DNA of 13,127 bases from NCBI GenBank assembly GCA_017543005.1, contig JAFWEA010000065.1, positions 1 through 13,127 of the forward strand, read 5' to 3'. Source of the DNA: Solobacterium sp. Its GTDB lineage: Bacteria > Bacillota_I > Bacilli_A > Erysipelotrichales > Erysipelotrichaceae. Shown here piece by piece: positions 1 to 6,377 of this stretch (within the stretch, counting starts at the first letter, position 1; each line of letters begins with the position of its first letter). Below the pieces are notes generated by a model. That model ran no database searches, was not told the DNA's origin, and saw nothing but the letters and a program-made list of their open reading frames with translations. The position numbers were made by a program, and so were the translations under genes.

Positions 1-1137
1 ATGAAGGACAATGTGGCCAACAGCATCCGCTGTGTGAAAGAGGCGCTGGCAGAGGGTCAGCCGATGCCGAAGGTGCGCATCGGGCACGGTCTTTACACCG
101 CTTCCCTGAACAGCGCGAAGGGCCGTCAGCTGATCCGGGACCTGAAGGAAGGCAATGCGGTGCTGGAATTCCAGATCACTTCCAATGTCCGGCTCAATAA
201 TCTGAACAATCTGAAAAAACACCCGCTGAAGCAGTATCTGCAGGCCGGCATCCGCTGTGTGCAGGGCACCGACGGCGGGGCGCTGTACGGGACGGCGAGC
301 ATGGATGAGCAGCTGGCCCTGGAGAAACTGCTGGCATTAAGCCGGGAAGATCTGCTCAAAATGCGGCAGACCGAAGCGGAAATCCTCAAGGAAAGCCGGC
401 AGGCCTTTGCGGAAAAACAGGAACAGTTTGCGGCCCTGCTGGAAGAGATGTCCTTTGCCGAAGCGCTGGCAGCCGAAGAAAAAAGCAGTCCGGCGAACCG
501 GCCGGCAGCCGGACACAGACGGCTGGAGGCGATGCGGGAACTGGCCGGACAGGTACATGACATGCCCTGGAGCCGGTTTCCGATTGTGGTGGCCGGCGGC
601 AGTTTCAACAACGAGGGCAGACGCACCCGCATGAGCGCGGCGGGCCGGGCCATGGTGGACGCGCTGCTGCAGCTGGATCCGGAGGAAGTCTTCTTCATCA
701 TCGGACACACCCTTGCCGGCTACGAAAAGTATCTGCTGGAACACAACGATAAAGGCTTCCGCATCTTTGCGATTGTGCCAACAGAACTGAGGCCGGAGGA
801 AGTCAGCCGGCTGAAGCGGGCCGGGGTGGAGATCCGGGTGGCCATAGAGGCATCTCCGATGGGCCTGTACAAGAGTTTCAATTATGAGATCTTCGAACGC
901 CGGCCGTTTGTGCTGGCAGCCCTGGACGGCAACTCGGCCGGAGCCAACCTGCTGCAGGAAGCCCGCAACAGCAAGGGCCACGGGCGGATCTTTGTCAATC
1001 CGGGCTGTGCCCCGCTGATGACCAAGGCAGCCTCCCTGCGCGGCTATGTCACGGTGCTGGATGATCCGGAACAGATGGCGGAAGAAATCCGGCAGATCGT
1101 GTCAGATCCGGCTTCCCTGGGCCGGCTGAAACCATAG
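1..1137 (+). CDS. Adenosine deaminase-like / DprA-LOG (SLOG)-like fusion protein, 5' end missing
   Basis: Residue numbers count from the first base of the window. Residues 1-125 match the C-terminal half of the adenosine/AMP deaminase fold: RIGHG (26-30, with the zinc-region His29), TSNVRLNNL (60-68), HPL (74-76) and TDGGALYGT (90-98), which sits where the family has TDDP. The N-terminal half, with the HxH metal motif and catalytic Glu, must lie upstream, so the ATG at base 1 is almost certainly internal. Residues 110-160 form a charged, probably coiled-coil linker. Residues 192-355 look like an alternating beta/alpha Rossmann domain: IVVAGGSFNNEGRR (195-208), FFIIGHTLAGYEKYL (231-245), then FNYEIFERRPFVLAALDG (293-310) and RIFVNPGC (329-336). 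The last two resemble the DprA/LOG pattern of 'FP.RNR.IA' followed by 'VF.VPG'. The deaminase call is firm; the SLOG call is inferred from motif pattern. A likely role is sensing or processing a purine nucleoside or nucleotide, but the substrate is unknown. A promoter and a separate gene follow, with no clear terminator between them. Confidence 0.72.
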   Translation: MKDNVANSIRCVKEALAEGQPMPKVRIGHGLYTASLNSAKGRQLIRDLKEGNAVLEFQITSNVRLNNLNNLKKHPLKQYLQAGIRCVQGTDGGALYGTASMDEQLALEKLLALSREDLLKMRQTEAEILKESRQAFAEKQEQFAALLEEMSFAEALAAEEKSSPANRPAAGHRRLEAMRELAGQVHDMPWSRFPIVVAGGSFNNEGRRTRMSAAGRAMVDALLQLDPEEVFFIIGHTLAGYEKYLLEHNDKGFRIFAIVPTELRPEEVSRLKRAGVEIRVAIEASPMGLYKSFNYEIFERRPFVLAALDGNSAGANLLQEARNSKGHGRIFVNPGCAPLMTKAASLRGYVTVLDDPEQMAEEIRQIVSDPASLGRLKP

Positions 1138-1156
1138 AAAAACAGAAGAATCCATG

Positions 1157-1187
1157 TATAATAATAGAGTTATTGTATAAAAGGAGA
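1157..1187 (+). promoter_or_regulatory. Promoter -10 and ribosome binding site of the membrane-protein gene
   Basis: A consensus TATAAT lies at 1157-1162, directly preceded by TG. No good -35 hexamer is visible at the usual distance. A Shine-Dalgarno AAGGAG at 1181-1186 is followed ten bases later by ATG at 1197. This spacing favours 1197 over the TTG at 1173, which overlaps the region before the SD and has none of its own. Confidence 0.5.
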
Positions 1188-1196
1188 TTCCGTTTC

Positions 1197-1757
1197 ATGT
1201 TACGTAGATATGTTGCAGGGTTCATCGCCATGCGGTATGTGCTGGCCGAGTTTGCCCTGACAGCCACGATTCTGATTCTGGCATACATCAACGGCAAGCT
1301 GTTTCTGGACTGGCTGCGGTATGTGATCCTGGCCTGTGTGGCCGGCGTCGTTGTCATTCTGATCCTGTACACCAGGGACCGCATGCATACCGGCAAGCAG
1401 CTCAACAACATCAAAAAGCAGAGCGAATACAAGAATGCCATTGTGCTGGGTTATGTCTTCTTCCTGGAAAACCGGGTTGCGGCCTATGCCAAAGGCGATG
1501 TCATTGAGGATGATTATTCCGGCATTACCGATGCCACGCTGCTGATCGGCAAGAAAGGCAAGCGGGCAGTCCGGCTGACCATCAAAGGCAAGGACTATGA
1601 TACCCAGGTAGCTACCCCGCAGCAGGCGGAACGGCTGGCTGCCTTCCTGAAAAAGAAAAACCCGGAGATCCGGCTTCATGATCTGAAGACAAAGGGTCCG
1701 GGCACATGGAAATCCATTGACCTGGTGCCGGCCGAACGGGCCACCCTGGGTGCATAA
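1197..1757 (+). CDS. Small membrane protein with two TM helices and a PH-like cytosolic domain
   Basis: The 186-residue product has two hydrophobic helices near the N-terminus, about residues 9-32 and 39-59. A basic, polar stretch (RDRMHTGKQ) follows, consistent with the rest lying in the cytosol. From about residue 75 the chain reads as a series of short beta strands (NAIVLGYVFFLENRVAAY, then ATLLIGKKGKRAVRLTIKG) ending in an amphipathic helix (PQQAERLAAFLKKK). This resembles the bacterial PH-like domains found C-terminal to paired TM helices, but that is only a shape argument. No catalytic motif or signal peptide cleavage site is seen. The function is not recognised. The gene has its own -10 and SD upstream and a hairpin terminator just downstream that it shares with the converging regulator gene. 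Confidence 0.7.
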   Translation: MLRRYVAGFIAMRYVLAEFALTATILILAYINGKLFLDWLRYVILACVAGVVVILILYTRDRMHTGKQLNNIKKQSEYKNAIVLGYVFFLENRVAAYAKGDVIEDDYSGITDATLLIGKKGKRAVRLTIKGKDYDTQVATPQQAERLAAFLKKKNPEIRLHDLKTKGPGTWKSIDLVPAERATLGA

Positions 1758-1765
1758 AACGAAGA

Positions 1766-1791
1766 AATAACCGGGAGAACCGGTTATTTTT
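1766..1791. terminator. Bidirectional intrinsic terminator between converging genes
   Basis: A 9-bp stem AATAACCGG (1766-1774) / CCGGTTATT (1780-1788) with a GAGAA loop runs into a T-rich tail on the plus strand (1787-1791, then TCTTCTTT). Read on the minus strand the same stem is followed by TTCTTCGTTTT. It therefore can end both the membrane-protein gene and the LysR gene, whose stop codon (1784-1786) lies inside the right arm. Confidence 0.85.
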
Positions 1792-2722
1792 CTTCTTTCC
1801 AGATATTCGATCCGAACATCCAGTCTTCATAGATGCAGACACTGGAATCATTCCGGATGTAATTCAGCATTTCCTCCTCGAACTGCCGGATGGCCCTGAT
1901 CCGGGTGGGGGAAGGATAGCGGCTGGTGATCTTGTAGCAGATGCGGGGGCTGGGTCCGTTGGCGACGGAATAGTATGCCAGATCCCGGTTTTCGTGCATG
2001 GCTTCGATGACCGACAGGGGAGCGATGGCCCAGCGCTGCGGGACATCCAGGTAGTGCTGCAGCATCGACCCGGTGTTGACGGTGATGAACGGCGACTGGT
2101 AGGGACTCCAGTGGGCATCGTGCCAGCGCTTGTAGTCCGGGCCCCAGTTCAGGAAGACTTCGTCGCGCACATCCAGGTCGGCGCAGGTGATGCCGTCATG
2201 ATAGGTGCTGTCGCGGCGGCAGACCAGGTACATCAGTTCCCGGTATACCGGCTCGGAAATCAGGTCGGGCCAGGCGGCGGAACTGTAGACAAACCCGATA
2301 TCCGCAGCCCGGCTTTCCACCAGGGCGTGGATTTCGTTGGAGTGGTGCGTCTTGAGTTCCAGGCGGATATCCGGACAGGCGGCCACGAACCGGCTGTAGA
2401 GACCGGTAAATGTATAATTATTGACCGCATCCACACTGGCAATGGCCAGTTTTCTGACTTCCGGTTCGGTCTGCAGGGCCCGGGTTTCCCGGAAGAGCGT
2501 GTCCAACTGGTTGGCAATCGGGATGAACGCCTCGCCATGGGAAGTCAGTTCGACGTTCCGGTGACCCTGCCGGCGGATCAGCAGCTGCACCCCCAGTTCA
2601 TTCTCCAGCTGGATGATGCGGGAGCTGACGGTAGACTGTGAGACATACAGCGATTCGGCCGCGGCGGAGATGGTGCCGCTGGCTACGACGGCCAGAAATG
2701 ATTCAATCTGCTCGAAATTCAT
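1784..2722 (-). CDS. LysR-type transcriptional regulator
   Basis: The 312-residue product has the normal LTTR length and layout. Residues 1-60 hold the winged helix-turn-helix, with MNFEQIESFLAVVASGTISA at the start, recognition region SQSTVSSRI (28-36) and the wing around LENELGVQLLIRR. A linker helix follows, then a periplasmic-binding-protein-like effector domain from about residue 90 (KLAIASVDAV...) to the end. The start is fixed by a strong GGAGGGG immediately before the ATG on the minus strand. It is transcribed away from the transporter gene across a 121-bp gap that contains a T-N11-A palindrome, so the most likely role is control of the transporter-aldolase-hydrolase genes, probably with repression of itself. 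The co-inducer is unknown, though a substrate or intermediate of the neighbouring pathway is the natural guess. Confidence 0.93.
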   Translation of the reverse strand: MNFEQIESFLAVVASGTISAAAESLYVSQSTVSSRIIQLENELGVQLLIRRQGHRNVELTSHGEAFIPIANQLDTLFRETRALQTEPEVRKLAIASVDAVNNYTFTGLYSRFVAACPDIRLELKTHHSNEIHALVESRAADIGFVYSSAAWPDLISEPVYRELMYLVCRRDSTYHDGITCADLDVRDEVFLNWGPDYKRWHDAHWSPYQSPFITVNTGSMLQHYLDVPQRWAIAPLSVIEAMHENRDLAYYSVANGPSPRICYKITSRYPSPTRIRAIRQFEEEMLNYIRNDSSVCIYEDWMFGSNIWKEEK

Positions 2723-2736
2723 ACCCCTCCGTTAAA

Positions 2737-2753
2737 TATCGGAATTACCGATA
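2737..2753. promoter_or_regulatory. LysR-family operator (T-N11-A palindrome)
   Basis: TATCGGAATTACCGATA is a perfect inverted repeat with arms TATCGG and CCGATA around AATTA. It contains the LTTR signature T-N11-A (T2739 to A2751). With one mismatch it extends to nine bases per arm. It lies 14 bp upstream of the regulator's start codon and is centred at 2745, about 65 bp before the predicted transporter transcription start near 2810. That is the classic recognition-site position for LTTR activators. The palindrome is seen directly; the binding protein is inferred. Confidence 0.75.
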
Positions 2754-2773
2754 ATTAATATGTAAATCATTCG

Positions 2774-2803
2774 TTATGCAAATGTATTTTAGCAGGCTAT
2801 AGT
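2774..2803 (+). promoter_or_regulatory. Probable activator-dependent promoter of the transporter gene
   Basis: A -10-like TATAGT (2798-2803) is preceded 18 bp upstream by a poor -35 (TTATGC, 2774-2779). The weak -35 fits a promoter that needs an activator bound upstream. The reverse complement of this stretch also offers TTGCAT (2776-2781) as a possible -35 for the divergent regulator gene. Confidence 0.4.
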
Positions 2804-2843
2804 GAGTCCGTAAAGATGAAGTCATTTCAGGGAGGAAAAGACA

Positions 2844-4019
2844 ATGACAATTCAGCTGGATCTGATTCAGACTACCGGACTTGCCGTACTGATTTACATG
2901 CTCGGCCGGTGGATCAAAACAAAGGTAAGCTTTTTCCGCAAGTATTTCATTCCGGCCCCGGTCATCGGCGGCCTGCTGTGCAGCCTGCTGATCTTCGCGG
3001 GTCATCAGAGCGGTCTGTTTGAAGTAAGCATGACCAACACGCTGCAGGACTTCTTCATGAACCTGTTCTTCACCGGCACAGGCTTCACCTGCAGCCTCGC
3101 GATTCTCAGAAAGAGCGGCAAGCTCGGGGCCAAACTGGCCATCGGCGCGGTGCTGTTCCTGATTGTGCAGAACCTGGTCGGCGTCGGCCTGTGCAGTGTC
3201 TTCGGCATCAACAAGCTGCTCGGGGTGGCGATGGGTTCCATCTCCATGTCCGGCGGTGTCGGTTCCGGCGCTTCGTTCGGTCCGACCCTGGAAGCGTTCG
3301 GCGCGGAAGGCGGCACGACAATCGGCGTGGCAGCCGCGACCTTCGGCCTTCTGCTTGGCAGTATCACCGGCGGTCCGGTAGCCGAATACCTCATCAAGAA
3401 GTACAACCTGAAGAGCACTGCTTCCGTCAGTGAGGAAGAGACTGAGGAAAAGCACCTGCTGGTGGAAAAGTCCTTCTTCAACAGTGTCCTGCTCATCCTG
3501 CTGGCTGCGTTTGTCGGCTCGTATATCTCCAAGCTGCTGCAGCTGACCGGCCTGAGCTTCCCGTACTATGTCGGCTGCCTGTTCGGCGGGGCACTGTTCC
3601 GCAACATCGCCGATGCGAGACACCTGGACCTGCGCATGCATGAAATCGATGTGATTTCCAACACCTGCCTGAACCTGTTCCTGTCCATGGCGCTGATGTC
3701 GCTGAACATTGCCAAGCTGGTTGACCTGGCCCTGCCGATGATCGTCATCCTGCTGGCCCAGGCAGTGGTCATGATGCTGTGGGCCGGAATCATCACCTTC
3801 CGGACCATGGGCATGGACTATGACGCAGCAGTCATGGCCGCCGGTCACTGCGGTGTCGGCCTCGGTCAGACGCCGAATGCGGTGGCGAACATGTCGGCCG
3901 TCATCGAACGGAACGGCCCGGCCCCGACTGCCTGGTTTGTCCTGCCGGTAGTCACGGTTATCTTCATCAACATCTGCAACCCGATCATCATCACCTTCTT
4001 CATCAACCTGCTGAAGTAA
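2844..4019 (+). CDS. gltS: GltS-family sodium:glutamate-type symporter
   Basis: The 391-residue product is an integral membrane protein of about the length usual for the ESS/GltS family. It has two inverted halves of hydrophobic segments joined by a charged cytosolic linker (about 185-210, rich in Glu and Lys). The second-half signature GHCGVGLGQTPNAVANM (334-350) is a near-exact family match. The first-half loop reads GGVGSGASFG (137-146), with Val where the family usually has His (GGHGT). The family couples Na+ to uptake of glutamate or related dicarboxylates. The altered first loop and the catabolic neighbours suggest the true substrate may be a glutamate analogue or conjugate. The start is set by GGAGG at 2831-2835, eight bases before ATG. 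It is first in the operon, 12 nt before the aldolase gene, and lies downstream of the LysR operator. Confidence 0.9.
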   Translation: MTIQLDLIQTTGLAVLIYMLGRWIKTKVSFFRKYFIPAPVIGGLLCSLLIFAGHQSGLFEVSMTNTLQDFFMNLFFTGTGFTCSLAILRKSGKLGAKLAIGAVLFLIVQNLVGVGLCSVFGINKLLGVAMGSISMSGGVGSGASFGPTLEAFGAEGGTTIGVAAATFGLLLGSITGGPVAEYLIKKYNLKSTASVSEEETEEKHLLVEKSFFNSVLLILLAAFVGSYISKLLQLTGLSFPYYVGCLFGGALFRNIADARHLDLRMHEIDVISNTCLNLFLSMALMSLNIAKLVDLALPMIVILLAQAVVMMLWAGIITFRTMGMDYDAAVMAAGHCGVGLGQTPNAVANMSAVIERNGPAPTAWFVLPVVTVIFINICNPIIITFFINLLK

Positions 4020-4031
4020 TGGGAGGCCATC

Positions 4032-4670
4032 ATGGAACTGACAAAGGAAATCGTTAAGGAACTGAGCAAGCTGCCGACCGGCAACGTCGCGGACAACAAC
4101 CCGGACGGCGTGGTCATGGATGCGGACCTCACACCGCTGGACACCAGCCTGCACCTGATCGGCAGAGCCGTGACTGTCCAATGCCAGCCGGGCGACAACC
4201 TGGCCCTGCATGAGGGTATCTACGCAGCCGGGGAAGGCGATGTGCTGGTCTTCGACTGCGGCGGCTACCGCCATGGCGGTCATTTCGGTGACATGATGGC
4301 CAATGCCTGTCTGGCCAGAGGCATTGCCGGGGTGATCATTGACGGCACCTGCCGGGACCGTGAGGATATCAAGGCACTGAAGTTCCCGGTTTATTCCCGG
4401 GGCACCTGCCCGGCCGGCACGGTCAAGAAGTCCCGGGCCCGCATCAACATCCCGGTAACGGTCGGCGGGGTCTGCGTCTGTCCGGGTGACATCATCTTCG
4501 CGGATGGTGACGGGATTGTTGTGGTGCCGCAGGACGAAGCGGATGAAGTCTTCGCCAAAGCTCTGAAGAAATATGAAAAGGAACAGATGATTCTGCAGGA
4601 ACTCAAAGCCGGCAGAACCACCCTGGAGATCTACGGTTTCGACCGGCTGATCGCAGACATGAAAGACTGA
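4032..4670 (+). CDS. RraA-fold class II aldolase (HMG/CHA aldolase-like)
   Basis: The 212-residue product belongs to the RraA / 4-hydroxy-4-methyl-2-oxoglutarate aldolase family, whose members cleave such hydroxy-keto acids to pyruvate and often also decarboxylate oxaloacetate. The metal and substrate motif D-X20-R-D-X2-[DE] is intact: Asp87 (in HFGDMM), Arg108-Asp109 (GTCRDRED) and Asp112. That points to an active enzyme rather than the RNase E inhibitor RraA, which lacks part of this motif and acts on an enzyme absent from most Bacillota. Other family marks are GDNLALHEGI (54-63) and PGDIIFADGDGIVVVP (151-166). The SD GGAGG (4022-4026) lies close before the ATG. It is co-transcribed with the upstream GltS-like transporter, which suggests it acts on the imported compound or on an early breakdown product. 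The exact substrate is not determined. Confidence 0.88.
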   Translation: MELTKEIVKELSKLPTGNVADNNPDGVVMDADLTPLDTSLHLIGRAVTVQCQPGDNLALHEGIYAAGEGDVLVFDCGGYRHGGHFGDMMANACLARGIAGVIIDGTCRDREDIKALKFPVYSRGTCPAGTVKKSRARINIPVTVGGVCVCPGDIIFADGDGIVVVPQDEADEVFAKALKKYEKEQMILQELKAGRTTLEIYGFDRLIADMKD

Positions 4671-4672
4671 AT

Positions 4673-4697
4673 AAAGGAGGATACATGTCCTCCTTTT
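4673..4697 (+). terminator. Hairpin after the aldolase gene: weak terminator or translation-control element
   Basis: A 9-bp perfect stem AAAGGAGGA (4673-4681) / TCCTCCTTT (4688-4696) encloses the six-base loop TACATG. The T run (TTTT, then GTGT) is short, so termination may be partial. The left arm is itself a perfect Shine-Dalgarno sequence and the loop holds an ATG (4685-4687) in frame with the M20 gene. When folded the stem would hide that start site. The element could therefore act as an attenuator, a translational switch, or just a terminator. Confidence 0.6.
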
Positions 4698-4725
4698 GTG
4701 TCTCATGCATTTTTATACCCGGCCA

Positions 4726-4734
4726 TGATAATAT
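4726..4734 (+). promoter_or_regulatory. Possible extended -10 before the M20 gene
   Basis: TGATAATAT follows the hairpin and lies about 26 nt before the ATG at 4760. It has the TGn-TAnnAT form of an extended -10, with only four of six matches to TATAAT. If used, the M20 gene would have its own promoter as well as read-through from the transporter operon. Confidence 0.3.
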
Positions 4735-4759
4735 AAATCCAGAAAAACGGAGGAATACC

Positions 4760-6034
4760 ATGAAAGAGAAGATCGAAGCACTGCGCGACAGCGCAAAGGT
4801 GCAGAAAGCTCTGCAGTTCATTCAGGAAGACGCCGATCATATCGTGGAACAGCAGGTGGAACTGGCCCTGATTCCGGCCTATTCCAACCATGAGGAAAAG
4901 AAAGCCGCCCGTTTCCGGGAAATGATTGAGGAAATGGGTTATGAAACCATGCAGGATGAAGTGTGCAACACATTTGCGGTCATTCCGGGACCGGAGGGCA
5001 GCCCGGTCGTGATGGTCAGTGCGCATCTGGACACGGTATTCCCGCTGGAAACCGAACTGAAATACAAGAAGGAGGGCAGCCGCATCTGCATTCCGGGCAT
5101 CTGTGATGATACCCGCGGCTGTGCCGAGGTGCTCGGGATTCTCAGAGCGATGAAGGAAGCGGATATCAGACCGGCCTGCACGCTGCTGATCGGCGGCGAT
5201 GTCGGTGAGGAAGGGGTCGGCAACTTCCGCGGCATGCGCCACATCTTCAATGTGCAGGGAAAGAAAGTCGACGCGTTCGTCTCGATTGACGGCTGCGGCA
5301 GCAATCTGACCTACGGCGGGGTCTCCGACACCCAGTTCCGGATCATCTTCCGCGGTCCGGGCGGCCATTCCATGGGCGCCTTCGGCATCGTTAACCCGAT
5401 CATGTGCATGGGCCGCACCATTGCCCGGATTGCCGAAGAGAGAGAACCGGAAGATCCGTTCACCATCTTCAATGTGTCCACCGTGACCGGCGGCACCGGC
5501 GTGACTTCAATTGCCAGCGAGTGCTCGCTCACCATGGATGTGCGCAGTGCCGATGCCGATGTCATGCGGAGCTTCCGCACCCGGTGCCTGGCCATTGCCC
5601 ATGAGTGTGCCGATGAGGAATATGCGCGCTGGGAGGAAGAAAGAAAACGCCTGAGCGGCAGAAATACCGGCAAGCGGTTCGATTATGAAGCGAAGATTAC
5701 CCTGGATTATGAGGAGATCGGCGGCTCCATCGGCGGGGTGCAGGATGAAAACTGCGAGATCGTGACGATTCTCAAAAACGCCTTTGCGGCCGCGGGCATT
5801 GAACCGGTAATGCGGTCCCTGTCCAGCACGGACGCCAACATCCCGCTGTCCGTCGGCATCCCGGCCGCGACCATTTCCTGCGGCGGAACCAGCGGCGGCA
5901 CCCATGATATCAGTGAATGGTATGATCCGACGGATGCTTACCATGGCGTGCAGAAGAATCTGCTGTGCGTGCTGGCGCTGACCGGTGTGGAAGGCCTGGC
6001 CGAACCGCTGATTTCAAAAACCCAGACAGCATAA
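4760..6034 (+). CDS. M20-family zinc metallohydrolase (peptidase/deacylase)
   Basis: The 424-residue product has the two-domain layout of M20 enzymes (peptidase T, carboxypeptidase G2, acylornithine deacetylase relatives). All metal and catalytic residues are visible: His89 and Asp91 (SAHLDT), bridging Asp116 (GICDDT), the Glu150-Glu151 pair (VGEEG), Asp177 (SIDGCG) and His382 (GGTHD). The dimerisation domain runs from about residue 190 to 325 and starts with GPGGHSMG (199-206). Such enzymes cleave small peptides or remove acyl or carbamoyl groups from amino acids. With a GltS-like transporter and an aldolase upstream, removal of an acyl or peptide group from an imported glutamate-like compound is plausible, but inferred. 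I chose ATG 4760 because CGGAGG (4748-4753) precedes it by six bases and the product then has a normal N-terminus. An in-frame ATG at 4685 would add 25 residues including a CVSC pair. Confidence 0.88.
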   Translation: MKEKIEALRDSAKVQKALQFIQEDADHIVEQQVELALIPAYSNHEEKKAARFREMIEEMGYETMQDEVCNTFAVIPGPEGSPVVMVSAHLDTVFPLETELKYKKEGSRICIPGICDDTRGCAEVLGILRAMKEADIRPACTLLIGGDVGEEGVGNFRGMRHIFNVQGKKVDAFVSIDGCGSNLTYGGVSDTQFRIIFRGPGGHSMGAFGIVNPIMCMGRTIARIAEEREPEDPFTIFNVSTVTGGTGVTSIASECSLTMDVRSADADVMRSFRTRCLAIAHECADEEYARWEEERKRLSGRNTGKRFDYEAKITLDYEEIGGSIGGVQDENCEIVTILKNAFAAAGIEPVMRSLSSTDANIPLSVGIPAATISCGGTSGGTHDISEWYDPTDAYHGVQKNLLCVLALTGVEGLAEPLISKTQTA

Positions 6035-6042
6035 TCAGAAAC

Positions 6043-6073
6043 ACAAAACAGCAGGTACAGCCTGCTGTTTTGT
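6043..6073 (+). terminator. Strong intrinsic terminator after the M20 gene
   Basis: A 13-bp perfect stem ACAAAACAGCAGG (6043-6055) / CCTGCTGTTTTGT (6061-6073) has a five-base loop TACAG and ends in a T-rich 3' arm. It begins 9 bases after the stop codon and closes the LysR-controlled module. Confidence 0.85.
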
Positions 6074-6377
6074 AATGGTTATATCCGCCTGTTTTCGGGA
6101 ATCATCCGAAAAGATCTTCAGAAAAAAATACAGATCAGAACAACGTGCGGATCAAGGCATATATCGGTGAATCTGCATGTATGAACGCAGGCTATGGAAT
6201 TATGGCATGAAACATATGCATGCCAGCATGTGAAACCATTAACATATGATCCTGTCCATAAGAGATTTATTCTTTACCTTCAAATTGTATAGGAACAAAA
6301 CCTGTACGGGCAGCGATAATATCATATAGAAACAGGGTACACAAAAGCGTTGTTTCAGGCCCGGGAGAAGGTGCTGA
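6074..6377. other. 304-bp AT-richer intergenic region with short repeats, no gene
   Basis: No open frame with a ribosome binding site is present on either strand. The stretch is visibly richer in A and T than its surroundings. It holds four copies of GCATG between 6175 and 6230, an inverted repeat GGCATG (6204-6209) / CATGCC (6219-6224), and two copies of ACATATG. Nearer the regulator gene, CCTGT (6301-6305) and ACAGG (6332-6336) face each other around a possible -10 GATAAT (6315-6320). These are candidate sites for the TetR-type protein encoded next, and the last pair is best placed for autoregulation. No convincing -35 is seen. Confidence 0.5.

Noticed and set aside
1173..1196. TTG start eight codons upstream for the membrane protein
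   Set aside because: It lacks a Shine-Dalgarno of its own and would cover the AAGGAG that serves ATG 1197.
2813..2846. Short plus-strand frame starting at the ATG at 2816, ahead of the transporter start
   Set aside because: It runs out of frame through the 5' end of the transporter gene. The ATG at 2844 has the proper GGAGG spacing and begins the conserved protein.
2745..4706. A 653-codon open frame on the minus strand
   Set aside because: It lies antisense to the transporter and aldolase genes, is full of low-complexity His/Gln/Asp runs, has no ribosome binding site and would cover the LysR operator. It is a by-product of codon bias on the opposite strand.
6177..6233. An 18-codon frame in the gene-free region
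   Set aside because: It has no ribosome binding site and no hydrophobic or other recognisable feature, and its Met/His-rich content comes from the GCATG repeats.
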